From NCBI GenBank assembly GCA_043228905.1, contig JBHGNT010000001.1:25296001-25360000 (forward strand): a stretch of DNA of 64,000 bases, read 5' to 3'. Each line of letters begins with the position of its first letter. Within the stretch, counting starts at the first letter, position 1. Below are positions 12,001 to 26,300 of the stretch, piece after piece. The notes beneath the pieces are model-generated. The model was not told where the DNA came from, ran no database searches, and worked only from the letters and a program-made list of their open reading frames with translations. The stretch is from Azolla caroliniana. Its lineage: Eukaryota; Polypodiophyta. Both the position numbers and the translations under genes were made by a program.

Positions 12001-13713
12001 TCACCCAATTCTGATCTTTTTTGTAAGACACCAACCCTGGATGAGGAACATTGCTGTACCAAATCTGTACCATCAATAAAGTAAGAAGGGCAGTTAATGC
12101 AGTTTCAATTATAACGCTAGCATTATTAACTATGGCAATAGAAAGACAATAGGAAAAGAAAAAATTCAAGAAAGGCGAACATAAGAAAAGACAACAAAAC
12201 AATGGATTAGTTATATATGCAAAAATTTCTCCTTCCCTAATCGGTAACTTTAAAGGTGGATTAAGAGTTTCCAGTTTCTACATTGTTAGAGAAATAACTA
12301 AATTTTTATGCTGTTAGCAAAATGGCCTAACAGCTGCAGCAATCAACTAAAAAACTGAGGAAGAAATTAAATGAAATGTTATATTAGCATCTTCAAATAG
12401 CCAAAGATACCAATTGAGACGAAGCATTACATCATTGTGAACCTTACAAAATCTCTTGTGAAACAAAAGCAAAATGAAATTGTACCTAAACTAAGTAGCT
12501 GCCATATGTAACTAGGTTGTAAATCAAAGAACAAGGATATATGGGCCATATGTTACACCACTATTGTGCTCCCGAAGAGATTCTTCAAATTTTTATTTCT
12601 TCACTATAGATATGCCTTTGTCATCTTCTGATTGAGATTTACAGATTTACTTTCTACATCAAGACCATGCACAATGACAATTTGTTCCAAAGAAAAATGG
12701 CTTTACAATGAGATCCATTGTCCACAATGCATCATATACACTAATGATTTCTCTTAAAAAGACCATATAAAAATCCATTTTAAAAAACAACAGGTCGAAA
12801 CAATAACATGCATATGATAGCATTGGCTAATAAACACGAAATTATTAAAAGAGTACAATATCTCAGTTTTAAAATGTCTATAATATGAAAAATAATACAA
12901 TTTAAATACCTCATTCCGGCTTTGCGGCCACTTAATTGGTTTGCGATAGCCTTCAGGCAATGGAACTAGGCAAGATGGTGATGTGCTTGGGCAATGTCTT
13001 TCACGATGTTCATAGTGTTTGGTACTAGGAAGAATTCTTATTGCTTCTTTGTTATCCAAACATGGGATATAATCAATTGCTCCTTCAAAACTACAGAGCT
13101 TCCACTTGCTTTGGGATTCAGGCATCTCTTGTGGTCTTTCACTTGAGCTTTGAGTTTTTGTCTTCTCTATCACAACTTCATGTACCTTGCTTTTCTCCTT
13201 TTTGGATTCAGTTTCTTGTGTTTCCCAGTTATTTGTATTTTCCTTATTTTCAATCTGGATCTGTGATTGTGCTCCACCATTTTCCTCTAGTCCACTCTCT
13301 TTCTTTGGTTTCTCTACATTCAGTGAAGTTTTTTCTCCATTGCTTTCATCATGTTTAGAATCCTCTTCATTGGATTCTTTTCCCCTGTCCGTGTATTCAG
13401 TTCTCTCTTTTTCCTTAGTTCTCGATTCTGGTAGCTCCAATTGAGAAGTCCCATCAGCCATTTCCTCATTTTTCTGCAGATTCTTACTATTACTTTCCCC
13501 AAACTCTTGATGGATCTCAATAGAAGTTTTTTCTTTATACACTTCATCTACAGCCATAGGTCCATTTCTTAGTTGGTTGGCAACATCATTTCCTGAAGGA
13601 TTACTCAGAATCCACATCCCTATCAAGCAAAGTGCTATAAAAACTGCAATTGTGGCCAGTACATAGAATGAAGGCATTCGTTTGTCATTGATAATATGCT
13701 TGTTTGTAGCCAT
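9038..13713 (-). CDS. PMT-family methyltransferase (PMT24-27 like)
   Basis: This is a probable S-adenosylmethionine-dependent methyltransferase of the plant PMT/QUASIMODO2 family (DUF248), type II Golgi membrane proteins linked to wall-polysaccharide (pectin) methylation. Coding exons, in gene order: 13713-12910, 12064-11915, 11361-11091, 11014-10904, 10144-9970, 9892-9623, 9534-9340, 9251-9038. All have GT/AG introns and consistent phase; they sum to 2190 nt, or 729 residues. Residues ~16-37 form a single membrane anchor. Residues ~60-205 are a Glu/Lys/Ser-rich stem, as in the PMT24-27 subgroup. The methyltransferase domain follows: SAM motif I ILDVGCG at 332-338, then [32 protein letters not shown] and LLRPLG blocks. 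The length fits the subgroup (roughly 650-930 residues). The start is the first ATG, directly before the anchor. No frameshift or stop was seen, so it looks functional. Confidence 0.9.
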
Positions 13714-14520
13714 ATTGATGTTTAATGCAGAAACTTTAGCTTCCTTTATCTGCTGAAAAGATCAGAACAATCATTAGATAATGTGGATAATCACCAAACA
13801 CACACAAAACCATATTCTTATCTGATCACCACAAGACACATACAAAAACTACATTCTTCTATTATTCATTTATCCTTTTTTGGTGCAATCATCCTGATGA
13901 CACCTTCCTTATCTGGTTTACTTGCCTCTCTCATCTGCATATAAAGGCATGCTTTTCTTGAATCATGGCATTATCACGGCGTTAAGTTAAAAGCAAATTT
14001 TCGCATCAGACACTGTATTACATACTGGATATGCATCATGGTGTATTAGAATCCACACTTTGTATCATGTAAACTGCAGACAACATATATCCGTGAAGTG
14101 ACTTCCAATCAAGAAAGAAACATTAGCTCTTAAAAACCAACCAAACTGCTGTGCATACATTGTTATTATGCAGTAATGATATGTTTTGTGATACATTACA
14201 ATCCACAGGTAATGCAGATGAAAATACAGAAGGAGTTTTGTGATGCATTACAATCCACAGGTAATGCAAATGAAAATACAGAGGGAAGCGATTGTATATG
14301 TCAATAAATACATGCTACTTATGCTGTTTTTGGAAGAATCGCGAGTGCTTTCAAAACAAAGCTTCGCATATAACTTCAAAGCATTGACAATGGAGAATAT
14401 ATGAGACAGTTTAAACAAGCCTCACACACCATCTCAAAACATGTACTGACAGAGGAAAATAAGTAATGGAATTTGCTCTACTTACATCCGCGTGTTTGGC
14501 AGGGTTTCCATCGCCAAACA
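13714..14520 (-). promoter_or_regulatory. 5' leader of PMT-like gene with probable intron
   Basis: Upstream of the ATG the minus strand has an acceptor-like site (ttttcagcag) near 13752. A strong donor, GGAT|GTAAGT, lies with its exon edge at 14486, which suggests a ~730-bp intron in the 5' UTR. A 53-bp tandem duplication (gtgatacattacaatccaca.. twice) lies at about 14182-14290 inside it. Confidence 0.4.
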
Positions 14521-15682
14521 CAGATTAGCATGCCATGTACAAAAGAAAAGGAGAAGACAGGAATCAATCACTGAAATCAATCAAATCACCTTCAAACTTT
14601 TGAGTCATTTCTTTATCAGGAAGAAAAATCATTCTCAAGGCAACCACATTAAGGTTTATGAATTTAATAAGAGTGCCCTTTTGATGAGCCCACATGTCGC
14701 CCAACATTCTCTCGATTGAATGGAACCAGTGCCTAGGCCCACTTTGTCGTGTCGATCATGTACTATTGTTTGGCATCAAAGGACAAGCCTAGGTGTATTG
14801 CTCTCTCTCTCTTTGTGGAGAAGATAGTCCCACATTGGAGTGGAACAAGAGAGCTCTGCGACACTCGCGTGCACGAGAGACAATATATGTCAGATAAATT
14901 CCGAATGAATTGCATCTGAACGTTTGTACCGTTCTTGCTAGTACATGTTTTCCAATGGAAATCGCCAACCATTTATAAATCCTTGCAGGTTGTGAGACAT
15001 TTTAGTCATCGATCTTGGAAGATACTTGATGGGAAAGAAGGGTCCTAGTTTTATATCCAACAATAGTGATTGTTGGCGTCATTCATTCTACTTTTGAACC
15101 GAACTTAGAACATGTGCATTATCTATCTTTTTCATCCCCTTTTTGTCAATGTTAATCATATGACCATGTTTTGGCTTTCCCATAGATTAGTGTTTTACTA
15201 AATGATAGCTTACTACTCTTTAATAGTTACAATAGGAACAACCATCAGTTCCAAATGTACAATCTTTAGCCGTTCTTTGACCCCACACAAAATCGATCGC
15301 ACTTGCAAAAGATGTAGGAAATGCTTTGATATTAAATGATGAACATATAGTGCTTGATCACTACTTTGCCAATGGCTTTTAGTATGAATTTTCATCTAGG
15401 GTAAATATTATGCCTTTTCTTGAGATCAATTTAATTTCAAGATTTTCCATACTCTCACAACTTGTTTAGCGAGAGAATTCACAACATATTATATAGCTAA
15501 CTAAATGTTTATTTCCACTTACATGCTTCTCAATATACACATTATGCTCCTTATATTGGTTCTTTATGAGAGAATGCATACAAATATGTATGCTAACACT
15601 TTATTCAGGAAGGAAAATTGTACATGTGGAAAAAGAGAAGGTGTGATACAACTTGTTAAACAAAGGAATATCATTCATAACC
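14521..15682. other. Intergenic, promoter side of PMT-like gene
   Basis: No coding exon was recognised. It contains a short CT run near 14800 and an agtcccacattgg motif at 14827, but no RNA gene body could be matched to it. Confidence 0.4.
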
Positions 15683-16560
15683 TTGTCTAAATAAGTCACG
15701 AACAAAGAGATGATACATCATTCTTGTCACAAAACAGTCCAAATGATATGAGGGTGATTATGGATGCCCTCAAATTGTATGGATTAGCTATTGTATTGCA
15801 TGTTAACTTCAACAAGTCCAAACTTCTACCCTTGACACCGTATAGTTGGCATCAACTTTTGTGGCCAGGTCAAGCTATTAGCCCAAATGAAATAGTTAGA
15901 CATCTTGACTATCCTTAGGATTGAATGCAACAGGGAAAAGAAAGGTTGAATGGGTTCTGCAAAAAGTGAGACAAAAGCTAAGTTATTAGAAAATTGCAAC
16001 ATGGCCACTCCATGTCAGATTGAGGATAGTGCAATCTATAATCATGGCTTACATGCAATATTACTTAATTATGATTGATTGGCCAAAACACATGATACAA
16101 AAGATTAACTCAGAAATCATAAGCAGGTTTTGGTGCTCTAAGCAGTCGCATAGAGGTATACAACTCCTATCACTAGAGAAGATATGCACTCCACGATTGA
16201 GTGGAGGGCTAAATATTCTTAATTTGCATTTGCATATGTTGGATAGGAAAGTTTTTTTATTGCCAAAATTTGTTGAAAAAACTTTGCCTTGGGCAAGAAT
16301 GCTATTTGATTTGTTTGATCATTTGAAAACCAAGTCATTTGGCTCATGAGATACTAACCATTGGGATGTAGTGTTTGGAAAGCTTAACAGGCACATCAAA
16401 GGTTGTTCGTTTAGCTCAAAGCTTCTAAAGCACTGGAAGGAAGTATTGCACCACATAAAATGGAGAGGTAGGAATTCAGAATCAAGGAACTCTTTACACA
16501 TCGAAAGCTTACACTAGAGTGCTATATTTCCATAATCACTAGTTGAACAAGAGCCTAGGA
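15683..16560 (+). pseudogene. LINE reverse transcriptase relic
   Basis: The catalytic region reads DDTSFL at 15709-15726, followed in frame by YGLAIVLHVNFNKSKLLPL, a signature of plant non-LTR RTs after the FADD box. Then come WPGQAISPNEIVRHLDYP and stops. A second open stretch (16020-16346) has the RT-to-RNase H spacer pattern (WPKHMIQKINSEIISRFW, then LSGGLNILNLHLHMLDRK). Stops and frame changes make it a dead copy with both ends missing. Confidence 0.75.
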
Positions 16561-16772
16561 AAGCTTATTTTTTAGCAAATAAGGGGTTGAAATCAATTGC
16601 AAATGTGGTAAATGACCAAGGTCACTTATTGTAGTTCAATGACATGACATGTTGTTATAGTCTTGGGCCACATCATTGCGTTATCTGGAATCAAGTCATC
16701 GAGTTGGCACTTTCCTTAGTACTTGTGCCACCTCTAGATGGAGATCGTTGGATTCATGATTGGATGCTACAA

Positions 16773-16807
<35 letters not shown>
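16773..16807. repeat. (CT)n microsatellite
   Basis: A pure CT run lies between the LINE relic and the gypsy integrase relic. Confidence 0.95.
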
Positions 16808-16808
<1 letters not shown>

Positions 16809-16884
16809 GTAGGGAAGATTTACTTGCAATTCGGATACGACAACTTCAATCAAGGACAGAAGCCATAGAAAAAAGCAACTACTA

Positions 16885-17140
16885 GATTGAAAGAGGCACG
16901 AATCAAGAATAAGGATAGATTTGACAAGATGAAAAGAATACAACCAAGAAAGGTGCAAGAGAGAGATTGGGTATTAGTATTTGATAGTAGCCTAGATAAT
17001 CAATACAGTACTATTCGGAAGTTCGCAAAAAGATGGTTTGGACCTTATGAAGTTAGGTAAATAATAGATAAGGCCACATATTCCCTCAATGAATTAGATG
17101 GGACAAAAACTTGGTTATGCGCAACATGTATTTCCATTGT
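16885..17140 (+). pseudogene. Ty3/gypsy integrase C-terminus relic
   Basis: It reads RLKEARIKNKDRFDKMKRIQ, then ERDWVLVFDSSLDNQYS, then RKFAKRWFGPYEVR followed by a TAA, then IIDKATYSLNELDGTK. This is the C-terminal integrase module with the GPY motif, in normal order. No RT or LTR was found next to it. Confidence 0.8.
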
Positions 17141-20100
17141 AATATCAAACAATCATTATCTCAATGATTGATGTATAGTTCATAAGTTGATACGACGTGA
17201 TCTTCGTATGTAGTGCGAGCTAAAAGGCAGATGTCTCTCTCTCTATATATAGATATGGGATTGCATATATTGTAAAGAAACACTAAAATATACAAGGCAC
17301 ATAAGAGCATTTACTTGACGCTTTGGATTTAAATAGTTTCTAAGCCAAATACATGTCACGAGTTAGTATATCATCACAATAAAATGTTGGGGAGATATCC
17401 ATTATGATCATTGGTTCACCCTTGTTCTAATTAACAATTGCAGTGATTATGAAATGTGTTGCTTATACGACAAGGTTTCATTTCCAGGAAAAAAAGGACG
17501 CCCTATGTAGAAATACAACATCAATTGTGCTCGAAGGATTGGAATTTTCCAATGTTCAAAATCATTAGAAATGGATAAATATACAATTACAAGGGTATCA
17601 AGAATTCTTTTTCCTTGGTAGTGGATAAATGGATTGGTGATATGTTGAGGTATGTATATGTACGAGTCTATTCATGATAGAGGAAATGCTTGAGAAGAAT
17701 TTGGAGTTCTATATTGCCTCTCAAAACCATGGTCTTATTATTCAATAACAAAATACAAAATCATCCTTTACAACTTATTATTCATCTTTGCACGTTGAGC
17801 ACATTGATTCAATTTGGGAATAGATTTCTTCTATTTTGATTTAAGCCATGAGTTATTTAACAATGCTAAGAAATTGTGTGGATCGTGGACCTATGGGTAT
17901 ATCGTAATTGTGTTGGCTTCCATTATTAGACTCTCGATGAGCTTTTGGTCTTTAAGCAATACCTATATGCTATTATATACACCTTTTTCATTATTGTCGA
18001 GAACTTTTAAGTGTCATAGGGTCCACAAGACATTTTTACACACAAAAATTCTTTTATGAGGTATTGAGCTTCAACTCATGTATAAATTTTAAATTGTTCA
18101 GCATTTGATTGTATGTTATGAGGCACGCCGTGTTGGAGTTAGGGCAACCCAATGATTGACCTAATCACTTGAGGCACGATAAAAGCACTATACAAACCAT
18201 ACGTTTCATATATGTAGCCTTGGAGGCTCATATTAGCTCCATCCACTTTAGCTTTTCCCTCTCATGTGCCCTATATACAAGAACCACCACAAATGGTGAA
18301 CATATGACTATGATTTCACGGAATGGGATTGCCATACAACCACATCGAGTTCAAAAACAACTTCCTCGCCATGCTAATAAAAGTGCAAACCCTAACCAAT
18401 GTAAATTGAGTGGCCCCGCATGAACGATACAACTAAATTATGCCATTGCATGGTTGCACTTCATATTTGACAGTGTCACAATCTATGTGCAATAGTTAGA
18501 GATATGGATGGACGCGTGTATGCTCGCTCAAGAATATGCATCGATCTTGACATTTGAAAAAACCATTACCCACCTCTAGAAGCACTTGTGTTGAGCTCCC
18601 TAGATAACACATTGATAGCAATTTGAGCCTTGTTAGTGAAAACATGTATCGAGGAGAAATGATTTGGAAGATGAGATGCATCATACTTCATGACGTGTTA
18701 ACAAAATCCTCCATGAATGAGGCATTATATGCAACAACAAATTACCATGTATAAAAGAGAAACAATTTGGAGATATGTATTAGACTTGCTTCATGATGTG
18801 TTGACGAAATTCTCCATCAAGTAGGCATTATTGCAATGCCAATGGACCATGGCTTGGGATGATGTCAAGGCTCACATTTCACACATTATACACTACATAT
18901 GTTGCATCAAATGTTAAAACCATTATCTTATTTGAATGGGGATATTGTACCTTGGTACATGCTAGAACAGACGACTCTTTGTTTGCTATCGTCAACATTG
19001 CTTGGATACAAGTTACTATACATTCTCTTTTATGTGAGACAATATATGTATTGGGGTATATGATAAGGAAATAATGTCATATTCAAAGTTATAAGGTTTT
19101 AATTAGTCCAAACTAAAGTTTTGGTCACATTACTAAATGTATGCATAAACATTGTCATATTATAACTTGTGGGAAACTATTCTTTATTACATAAGAATGG
19201 TTGATGGCCAATGGGATTGTCATATGAAAGCGACAATTTAGGATTTCCAACTTGTATAAACTACAAGACCTCACATGTAAAAAAGGTCTTTTGGTGCCCC
19301 GTCTTTAGGCCAACCTTTTGGTCATCGTTCTCTCCCCTTTGCGTTCAATGATAACCACTTTCCTCCATGTAGTTTCCACACAAATTGATTGAGGTATACA
19401 TGTTTTTTACTTAGCGATTATCTATTTAATGAAGACACCCTATATGTTTCTTATGTAGTAATTATCTGTTCAATTAAGATAAAATATTTCTCAATTGTTG
19501 TAATGATTAGATGCATGTTCTTTTTAGTTTATCTTAAGAAGTCTTTGAAGCTTCCATGGTTGCACGAAGCTGAGGGGTAAGTGGTTTTATGTGTTGAAGT
19601 AGGACATGGTCTCTGCCATTGGGGAGTGACAAGCCCCAATCATTTGGTTAGCCCACTGTGCGAAGGGGACCCCTTGGCCCTCAATAGAGATCCTTGTAAG
19701 TGCAACATTGTAAGGTAAAAGTCATGCTGGCCCCTTCGGGAAGCTTGATTCACATGCAAGGACATTTCTAACTATGCATAATGTCAACAAGATTCAACTT
19801 TGCTTTCCACACGATGTCATTCTTGGTCAATCCTCATCCACATTTGTCTCGCGGCCACTGAATGCACTCTCAATCACAACATCCCGTACCAAAATCAGTG
19901 AACATCAAGAGTCGCTACCCAACTCCTAAATTTACTTTTGGTTTGGTAGGTCATATTTCACTTTTGAGGATGATAATAAAAGAGAGATGGCATGGATATT
20001 ATGACAACCCCTCAAAAAACAAAGATAAAATTCGGATTTGTATATACAAGGGTATTTGCAAGTTTGTACATAAGATACAGAACATAGCGAGATTTGGAAA

Positions 20101-20349
20101 TGGATGTTTGGAATTGTAGAGAAATGAGGTTTAGTTTTGGAGTTGTACATTGGAATTGTAGAGAAATGGGCATATTTGGGAGTTGGGGAAATTAGAGGGG
20201 TATAGTTGGGGATTTATAGAAATATGAGGGGTAGTATTTGGAATTGTACATATGTACATACGGAGCCAGCGGAAGCATCCACAGGCAAATACGAAGAGAA
20301 GCAGTGCAAGGGACGGACAGACAGAGGGAGGGGCGCTCTGAGGCGAGCG
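17141..20349. other. Gene-free stretch upstream of DNAJC8
   Basis: No exon was recognised on either strand. A diverged duplication (catgatgtgttgacgaaattctccat and its earlier version) lies around 18690-18830. The last 250 bp (20110-20260) hold several imperfect copies of ggaattgtagagaaatgagg and lie in the DNAJC8 promoter or leader region. Confidence 0.45.
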
Positions 20350-23300
20350 ATGGCGGAGAGCGCCGAAGACGCGCTTCTCAAAGAGTTCTTCGCGGATGTG
20401 AGTGAAGTTGAACGCGACAACGAAGTCCTCAGGTTCTTCTGTCCCCATCCCTTTGATCGATAACTATAAAATAATCATTTGCAGATATTGCAAGCCTCAT
20501 ATTTTGTGTTTTAGTTTTCCAATTCCTCGTGAATCTATCTTTTCATGCTAATACTCTCGAATCCTATGAATCATTGAGCTGTATCGTGTCTTTCTTACAT
20601 TCTCTGAGCTTCAGGTTTCCCTATAGTATTTGTCGTCTTTGCAGAAATAAGAAAGGACAATATCTATTTTGTTTATGACAAAAACGATCTATTTATTATG
20701 AGTATTTAACAAATTGCTTTTTTTTTTGGACAGAGTTCTCTCTTGCTTCAAGCTAAACCCATTCGAACATTTGAATTTGTCATTCGATTCGTCACCAGAG
20801 GATGTCAAGAGACAATACCGCAAGGTATTTACTTTCAACGTGATATTAGACATAGATTATCATCTTGTAAATTAAAAGTTTTGGCTTTATTTTTCATGAG
20901 TTGCAATGTTTGGATTTTGTCAAGGTAATATACCCAACCTGACATTATCCATTAGATTATAGTAAAGTATCTCCTTATAGGTCGAAAATTTTAATTGTAT
21001 TTTTCAACGCTTGCATTTTCAAAGGTAGTTTATAGGTAGCATGCCATTTTCTACTAAATTATAATAAGGCATTTTCTTGAGTACTGTTATTTCTTGATTT
21101 CTTAAAATTTATGCTCGGTTTTTTCTGTTGTCCACAATATGTTTGGTATCATCAAGTCTTTCAAGTGCAAGATCTTTGGTCATTGGGACTTTGATTGATA
21201 TGCAAGTATAATTTAGATGCAATCTTTTTTGGCTTTAGTCTGATATGCTCATATTTATGATTATTCAGCTCTCATTATTGGTCCATCCAGACAAATGCAA
21301 ACATCCCAAGGCAAAAGAAGCTTTTGCAGGTATGTTTCATAATTTTTATTCGTTTTAAATATTAACAAGCTAAGGGTGTTGTGGATTGCTCCATGCTTTT
21401 TAAATGGTAATTATGATACGTTCATAATACAAAATAGGCACTTATGGCTTTCTGAACTTATTTTATGCATATTCATGTTATCCTCACCTAAGCAAAAAGT
21501 GCAGGATACATATTTAATGGATAATACTTATTTGAACTGCTTTGTGCTCAAGGATTGTAGATAGTATTCCAGCATTGAGTAATGTGTTAGAGTTGTGATC
21601 TTTTTAGGTCTTCATAGTTTTTATCAGAAACTCATCCAAAGATATGTGTTGTTAGCCACTCCTATAACTGATATGTCGCAGTTCAATGTAGTCTATGATT
21701 GAACACTTGCAATTGTTTGATCAGTCAAAGAAAGCTGTAGCATTGGCACATGTGCTGAAAGTGGTTGTACTGTATAGTGTCAAGATTGATGCTAGTGATG
21801 TCTTTGCAGAAAGTAATATTTGGAACATAGTTGTTAAAAAATGCGTATTCTACGTTTAGAATACGTTTTAGAATACTCTGAAGTAATCTACACTTATTCT
21901 ACGTTTTAGAACTGCCGTTTTTTAAAATTTGACATATTCTATGTATTCAAAAAATTTGACTATTCTATGTATTTAACAAGTATTTATCATTTCAAAAAAG
22001 TTAAAAAAAAAATTCAAAATTTTTAAGTAGTTAACGTATTTTACAAGTATTCTACACATATTCTAAATATTTAACGTATTTGATGTATTTTATCTATAAA
22101 ATACGTATTCTAAGTATTTAAAAAAAGGTTAGAATACCATAGTACACGTATTTTTTGCTAAGTATTCTACAACAATGATTTGGAATACCAGATTTAGTGC
22201 TTCTACATTACTTCAATAACAGGGGGACATATTTCTCAGCCAGCATAAGTCTTCCACAACTTCTTGAAATGTATTGCACCAGTGATTGTAAGCCCCTTTC
22301 TTGTCCCGTGAATCCACAATCCAAACTTTCTCATGAAGAATACTCTCCCACTTTTTAAGATAGTACAAAGTACAAGTGGCTGATTGGGTCCCTCATTCTC
22401 CCTCTCCCTCTTTCCCCTCAGTTACAAGCTCAAGTGTTTTGTTGTTATAAAGATATATATTTGAATATTTTCTCATGAAAGAATATATGAGAATTGCATG
22501 AATGAAAGGGTATGATGGTTGACATGCTCCACGACTAAGTCTTTATCTTATCACATATTTTGAGCTGGTTTCTTGCATCTGTGACTGCAAGGATCAAGTA
22601 TATAGACATTATGTTTTTTATGAGTTTTTAGGAGTAAATATTTCTTTGTTGCATTTCCATTTTCAGGAGGTTTTATGTACTGTTTATTTAAGTTTCAAAT
22701 GGTTCATTGTCTCAATGGTTATGTCATAATATTGGATAAGTACTTCTGTTAGTTTTTGTGGAGCTTTTATGTAAGATTCAAATGTCTAGTCTCCCCAATA
22801 ATTATGATTTATTGTTGGAAAACCAGGTGTTCAAGATTATAGTGAGGACATTACCTTAAAAAGCTTTTAGAATGAAATTGTCAATTGGATTGTTTTTATA
22901 GGAAATAGACAAACAACCCAGGTGGATGCTATTTTACATCCTACAGTCACAAATTTTCAGTATTATTACTAAATGTCTGTTTTTTGGTGGCTATGTAGCA
23001 TTGGCAAAAGCTCAGCAGGTACTTTTGGAACCACAAGAAAGGGAATATATTGTGGCACAAATCAACCTTGCAAAAGGTATTTGTCATGAATTTGCTATCC
23101 TGTTTGTGTTTTTATACTATGAACACTAGTTGTAAAATGGTCATTTATTTTAATTATCAGTTCCATGAAGGCTGGATATGAATAAGAGTTAAGATAATCA
23201 AGGTTGATTTTTTTAGAACATAGTGCTTGCAGTAAGGATGATGGATTTTCTCATCACATCTTTTTGGACATCATGATACATTTTTCCTTCACTTTATTGC

Positions 23301-26300
23301 TTCTACTTTGGAGAAATCTATTGGCTCCCCTTGTTTTGAAACAAAATGTCCAATGAAAATCTATCTCTTTGAAGAACAGGTCGCTTTTCTTTGCATTAAT
23401 AAGCAATAAATTCTGATGGTTTCTTGTATTCTTATTCATTAAGTACACTGTCATGTATCAGAAAATGTATCCACAAAGATCTTGTATAGAAGTGCAATTG
23501 TTTTATCATTCTATTGAAAATTGAAACATTGTTTATGAACATTGTGATGCATTTTCTTGTGAATTGATTGCTTTGAATTTGGTAGACTCCATTTGCACCT
23601 CTTGTTTTGAAACAAAATGTTCAATGAAATCTCACTTTTCTTTTCATTAATAAGCTATAAATGCTTATGAGCTCACTGAAAATCACATTCAGAAGGGTCT
23701 GTGTGCTCCTGTTTCTTCATAAAGTACATATCATGATCAAACAATGTACATAAAGTTATTGTATAGATGTAAAATAATGCTTTTATCATCCCAATGAAAA
23801 CGGAAGGAACATTTGTAAGTCTAAATGGCCTTGCCAGAAAATCACAGAGACTTTTATTAAGATATGAACTTTGGCACCTTGTTCTCTCTCTGGACATATG
23901 GTAGAGACTCGACAATATACACATAGTTTTTAGATGATGCACCTGCCAGCTTTGCAATCAAGGAATTGAATCTGAGGAGCAATATCTATGCATTGCCCAA
24001 TTTATTAGGATACCAGGGAAATATATTGTTATTTCTTTAGAGAAGGATTTGAACCTCTTTATAGGGTGGAGTATTATTATAAAATAATGCTTATCATCCC
24101 AATGAAAATGGAAGGAACATTTGTAAATCTAAATGGCCTTGCCAGAAATTTACAGAGACTTATATTAAGATATGAACTTTGGCACCTTGTTCTCTCTCTG
24201 GACATATGGTAGAGACTCGACAATATACACATAGTTTTTAGATGATGCGCCTGCCAGCTTTGCAATCAAGGAATTGAATCTGAGGAGCAATATCTATGCA
24301 TTGCCCAATTTATTAGGAGACCAGGGAAATATATTGTTATTTCTTTAGAGAAGGATTTGGACCTCTTTATAGGGTGGAATATATTATAAAAATTGCTTAG
24401 TGCCTTTCTAGAGACTCAAAGACAGAGAGAGCCTGTTGAGGGATATGCCAACACTCACTGATACACCTAGGAAGAGAAGTCGATCCTTGACTTAGAGGAG
24501 TCAATGATCTGCACATACCACTAGGCACACTCATGGTGTAGAAGCTAACATTTCTTGAGCCGAACTTGATCCTTGACTCTGAGGAGTCACCACAACCGAT
24601 ATCCAAATTGAGACTACAACTTTGATGTGCATATTCTCACATGATCTGGCACGTTGTTCTCTCTCTGGACATATTGTAGAGACTGGACGATATACACCTA
24701 GTTTTCTGACGACTGCTCCTGCCACCTGTGCAATATATATGCATTGCCTAGCGTATTACAAGACCAGGGAAATTAATTGTTCTTTTTTAGAGAAGGATTC
24801 AAACCTCTCGATAGGGTGTAGTACAACGATGAAATTTGCTTAATGCCCGTTTAGAGACTAGAGACATAGTTGAGGGATATGTCGACACTCACTGATCCAC
24901 CTAGCACAAGAACTTGACAAAATTATTCTGCACATATACTACTAGGGACACTTGTCGTGGTGTACAAGCTAACATTTCTAGAGCCAAAATTGATCCATGA
25001 ATTAGATGAGTCATGACAACCATTACCCATTGGGATTACAACTTTGGTGCATATCTTCACATGATCAAAACCATTATAACACTGTATCAGAAATACCCTC
25101 CATATTCCATCAACCTTTTGATATTGGATCACCTGTTTTCAGAGGGCAACAATTTCAGTTCGACTGAACAGACGCCAAACCTGATTGCTGGATATTCAGG
25201 AATACATTTCAAGCCATTTAGTTTTAGGAAGCTATCGAGAAACATTTTTCTCTGCTTTTTCTTTTGTTACTTACGCCGGCAACTTAACATAAATAATCTT
25301 TGTTAGGGCTCATAGATGATTATGGCCTTTTATTGATGTTAATATATTTTTCTTTCTCCTCAATTGAGTTGTTTTATGTGGTAAAGTCTATATCTTTCTT
25401 GAAGTTGCATTCTCTAACAATCTTTAAGATATATTCATCTCTCTAAATATTTCTCAGCCTCTATATTCGGGTTTCCATATAGCTTCATTAGCAATGGTAC
25501 AAGACGACTTTTGTTGTAAGTTGGCGAGTTAACATCAACGATTGTAACCTATGGTAGGTCTAATAGGTCACTTGGTCTTTTGGGGGCTTTAATAATATTT
25601 CTTTCTTTCTTTCTCTATCAATGTGCATAATTTTGTTCCTTTGGAACCATTGAAGAAAATCTTTGATATACACATCTAGTACCTCTCTTTTCATTGTCCA
25701 TTTCATGAATCTAGCTGATAATGAACTAATTGGTCTACAACTTCTTGGTTTTGCTTTACAAGAATTCTTCAACACCAAAACAAAAGTTTGCATATATTGG
25801 TTCATGATGTCAGTGCACAGCTACTTTATGATTAGCATGCCATATTTGTTGCTCATGGAACCCAAAGAAAGCAAATCCTACATATGCCTTGTTTTGTTTT
25901 TACTTGAATACACCACTAAAATATATTTGGTTCCTTAAAAGGCTGGGGGTTCAGTTCCACTTATTCATTGATGTCAATGGGGACAATTATCTATTGTCTA
26001 TCAACCATAGACCTATTTATGCCATTGCTGAATCTTCTTTGTTTATTATTCCTTTTTTTGTGAATGCCTGTAAAGCATGTCATTCACATTCCTAATTGAT
26101 TATGGAAAGGTTCCTTAAACTGATAACAACAGATACTACATTTGATCTTAGCCGAAAGAATGAGAAAGGTCTTTCTCTTCTGGAAGAAAGGTTTTATCAA
26201 ACTCTTGTTCACTTCATAGATCTCGATTGTATGTTGGCCCTCTAATGTTGCTTGATTGGGCCTCATCTTTCTGCAACACTTCTCATTTTCCATCTTGCCA

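Noticed and set aside
14827-14840. An agtcccacattgg motif like the plant snRNA upstream element
   Set aside because: No TATA box at the fixed spacing and no snRNA body downstream.
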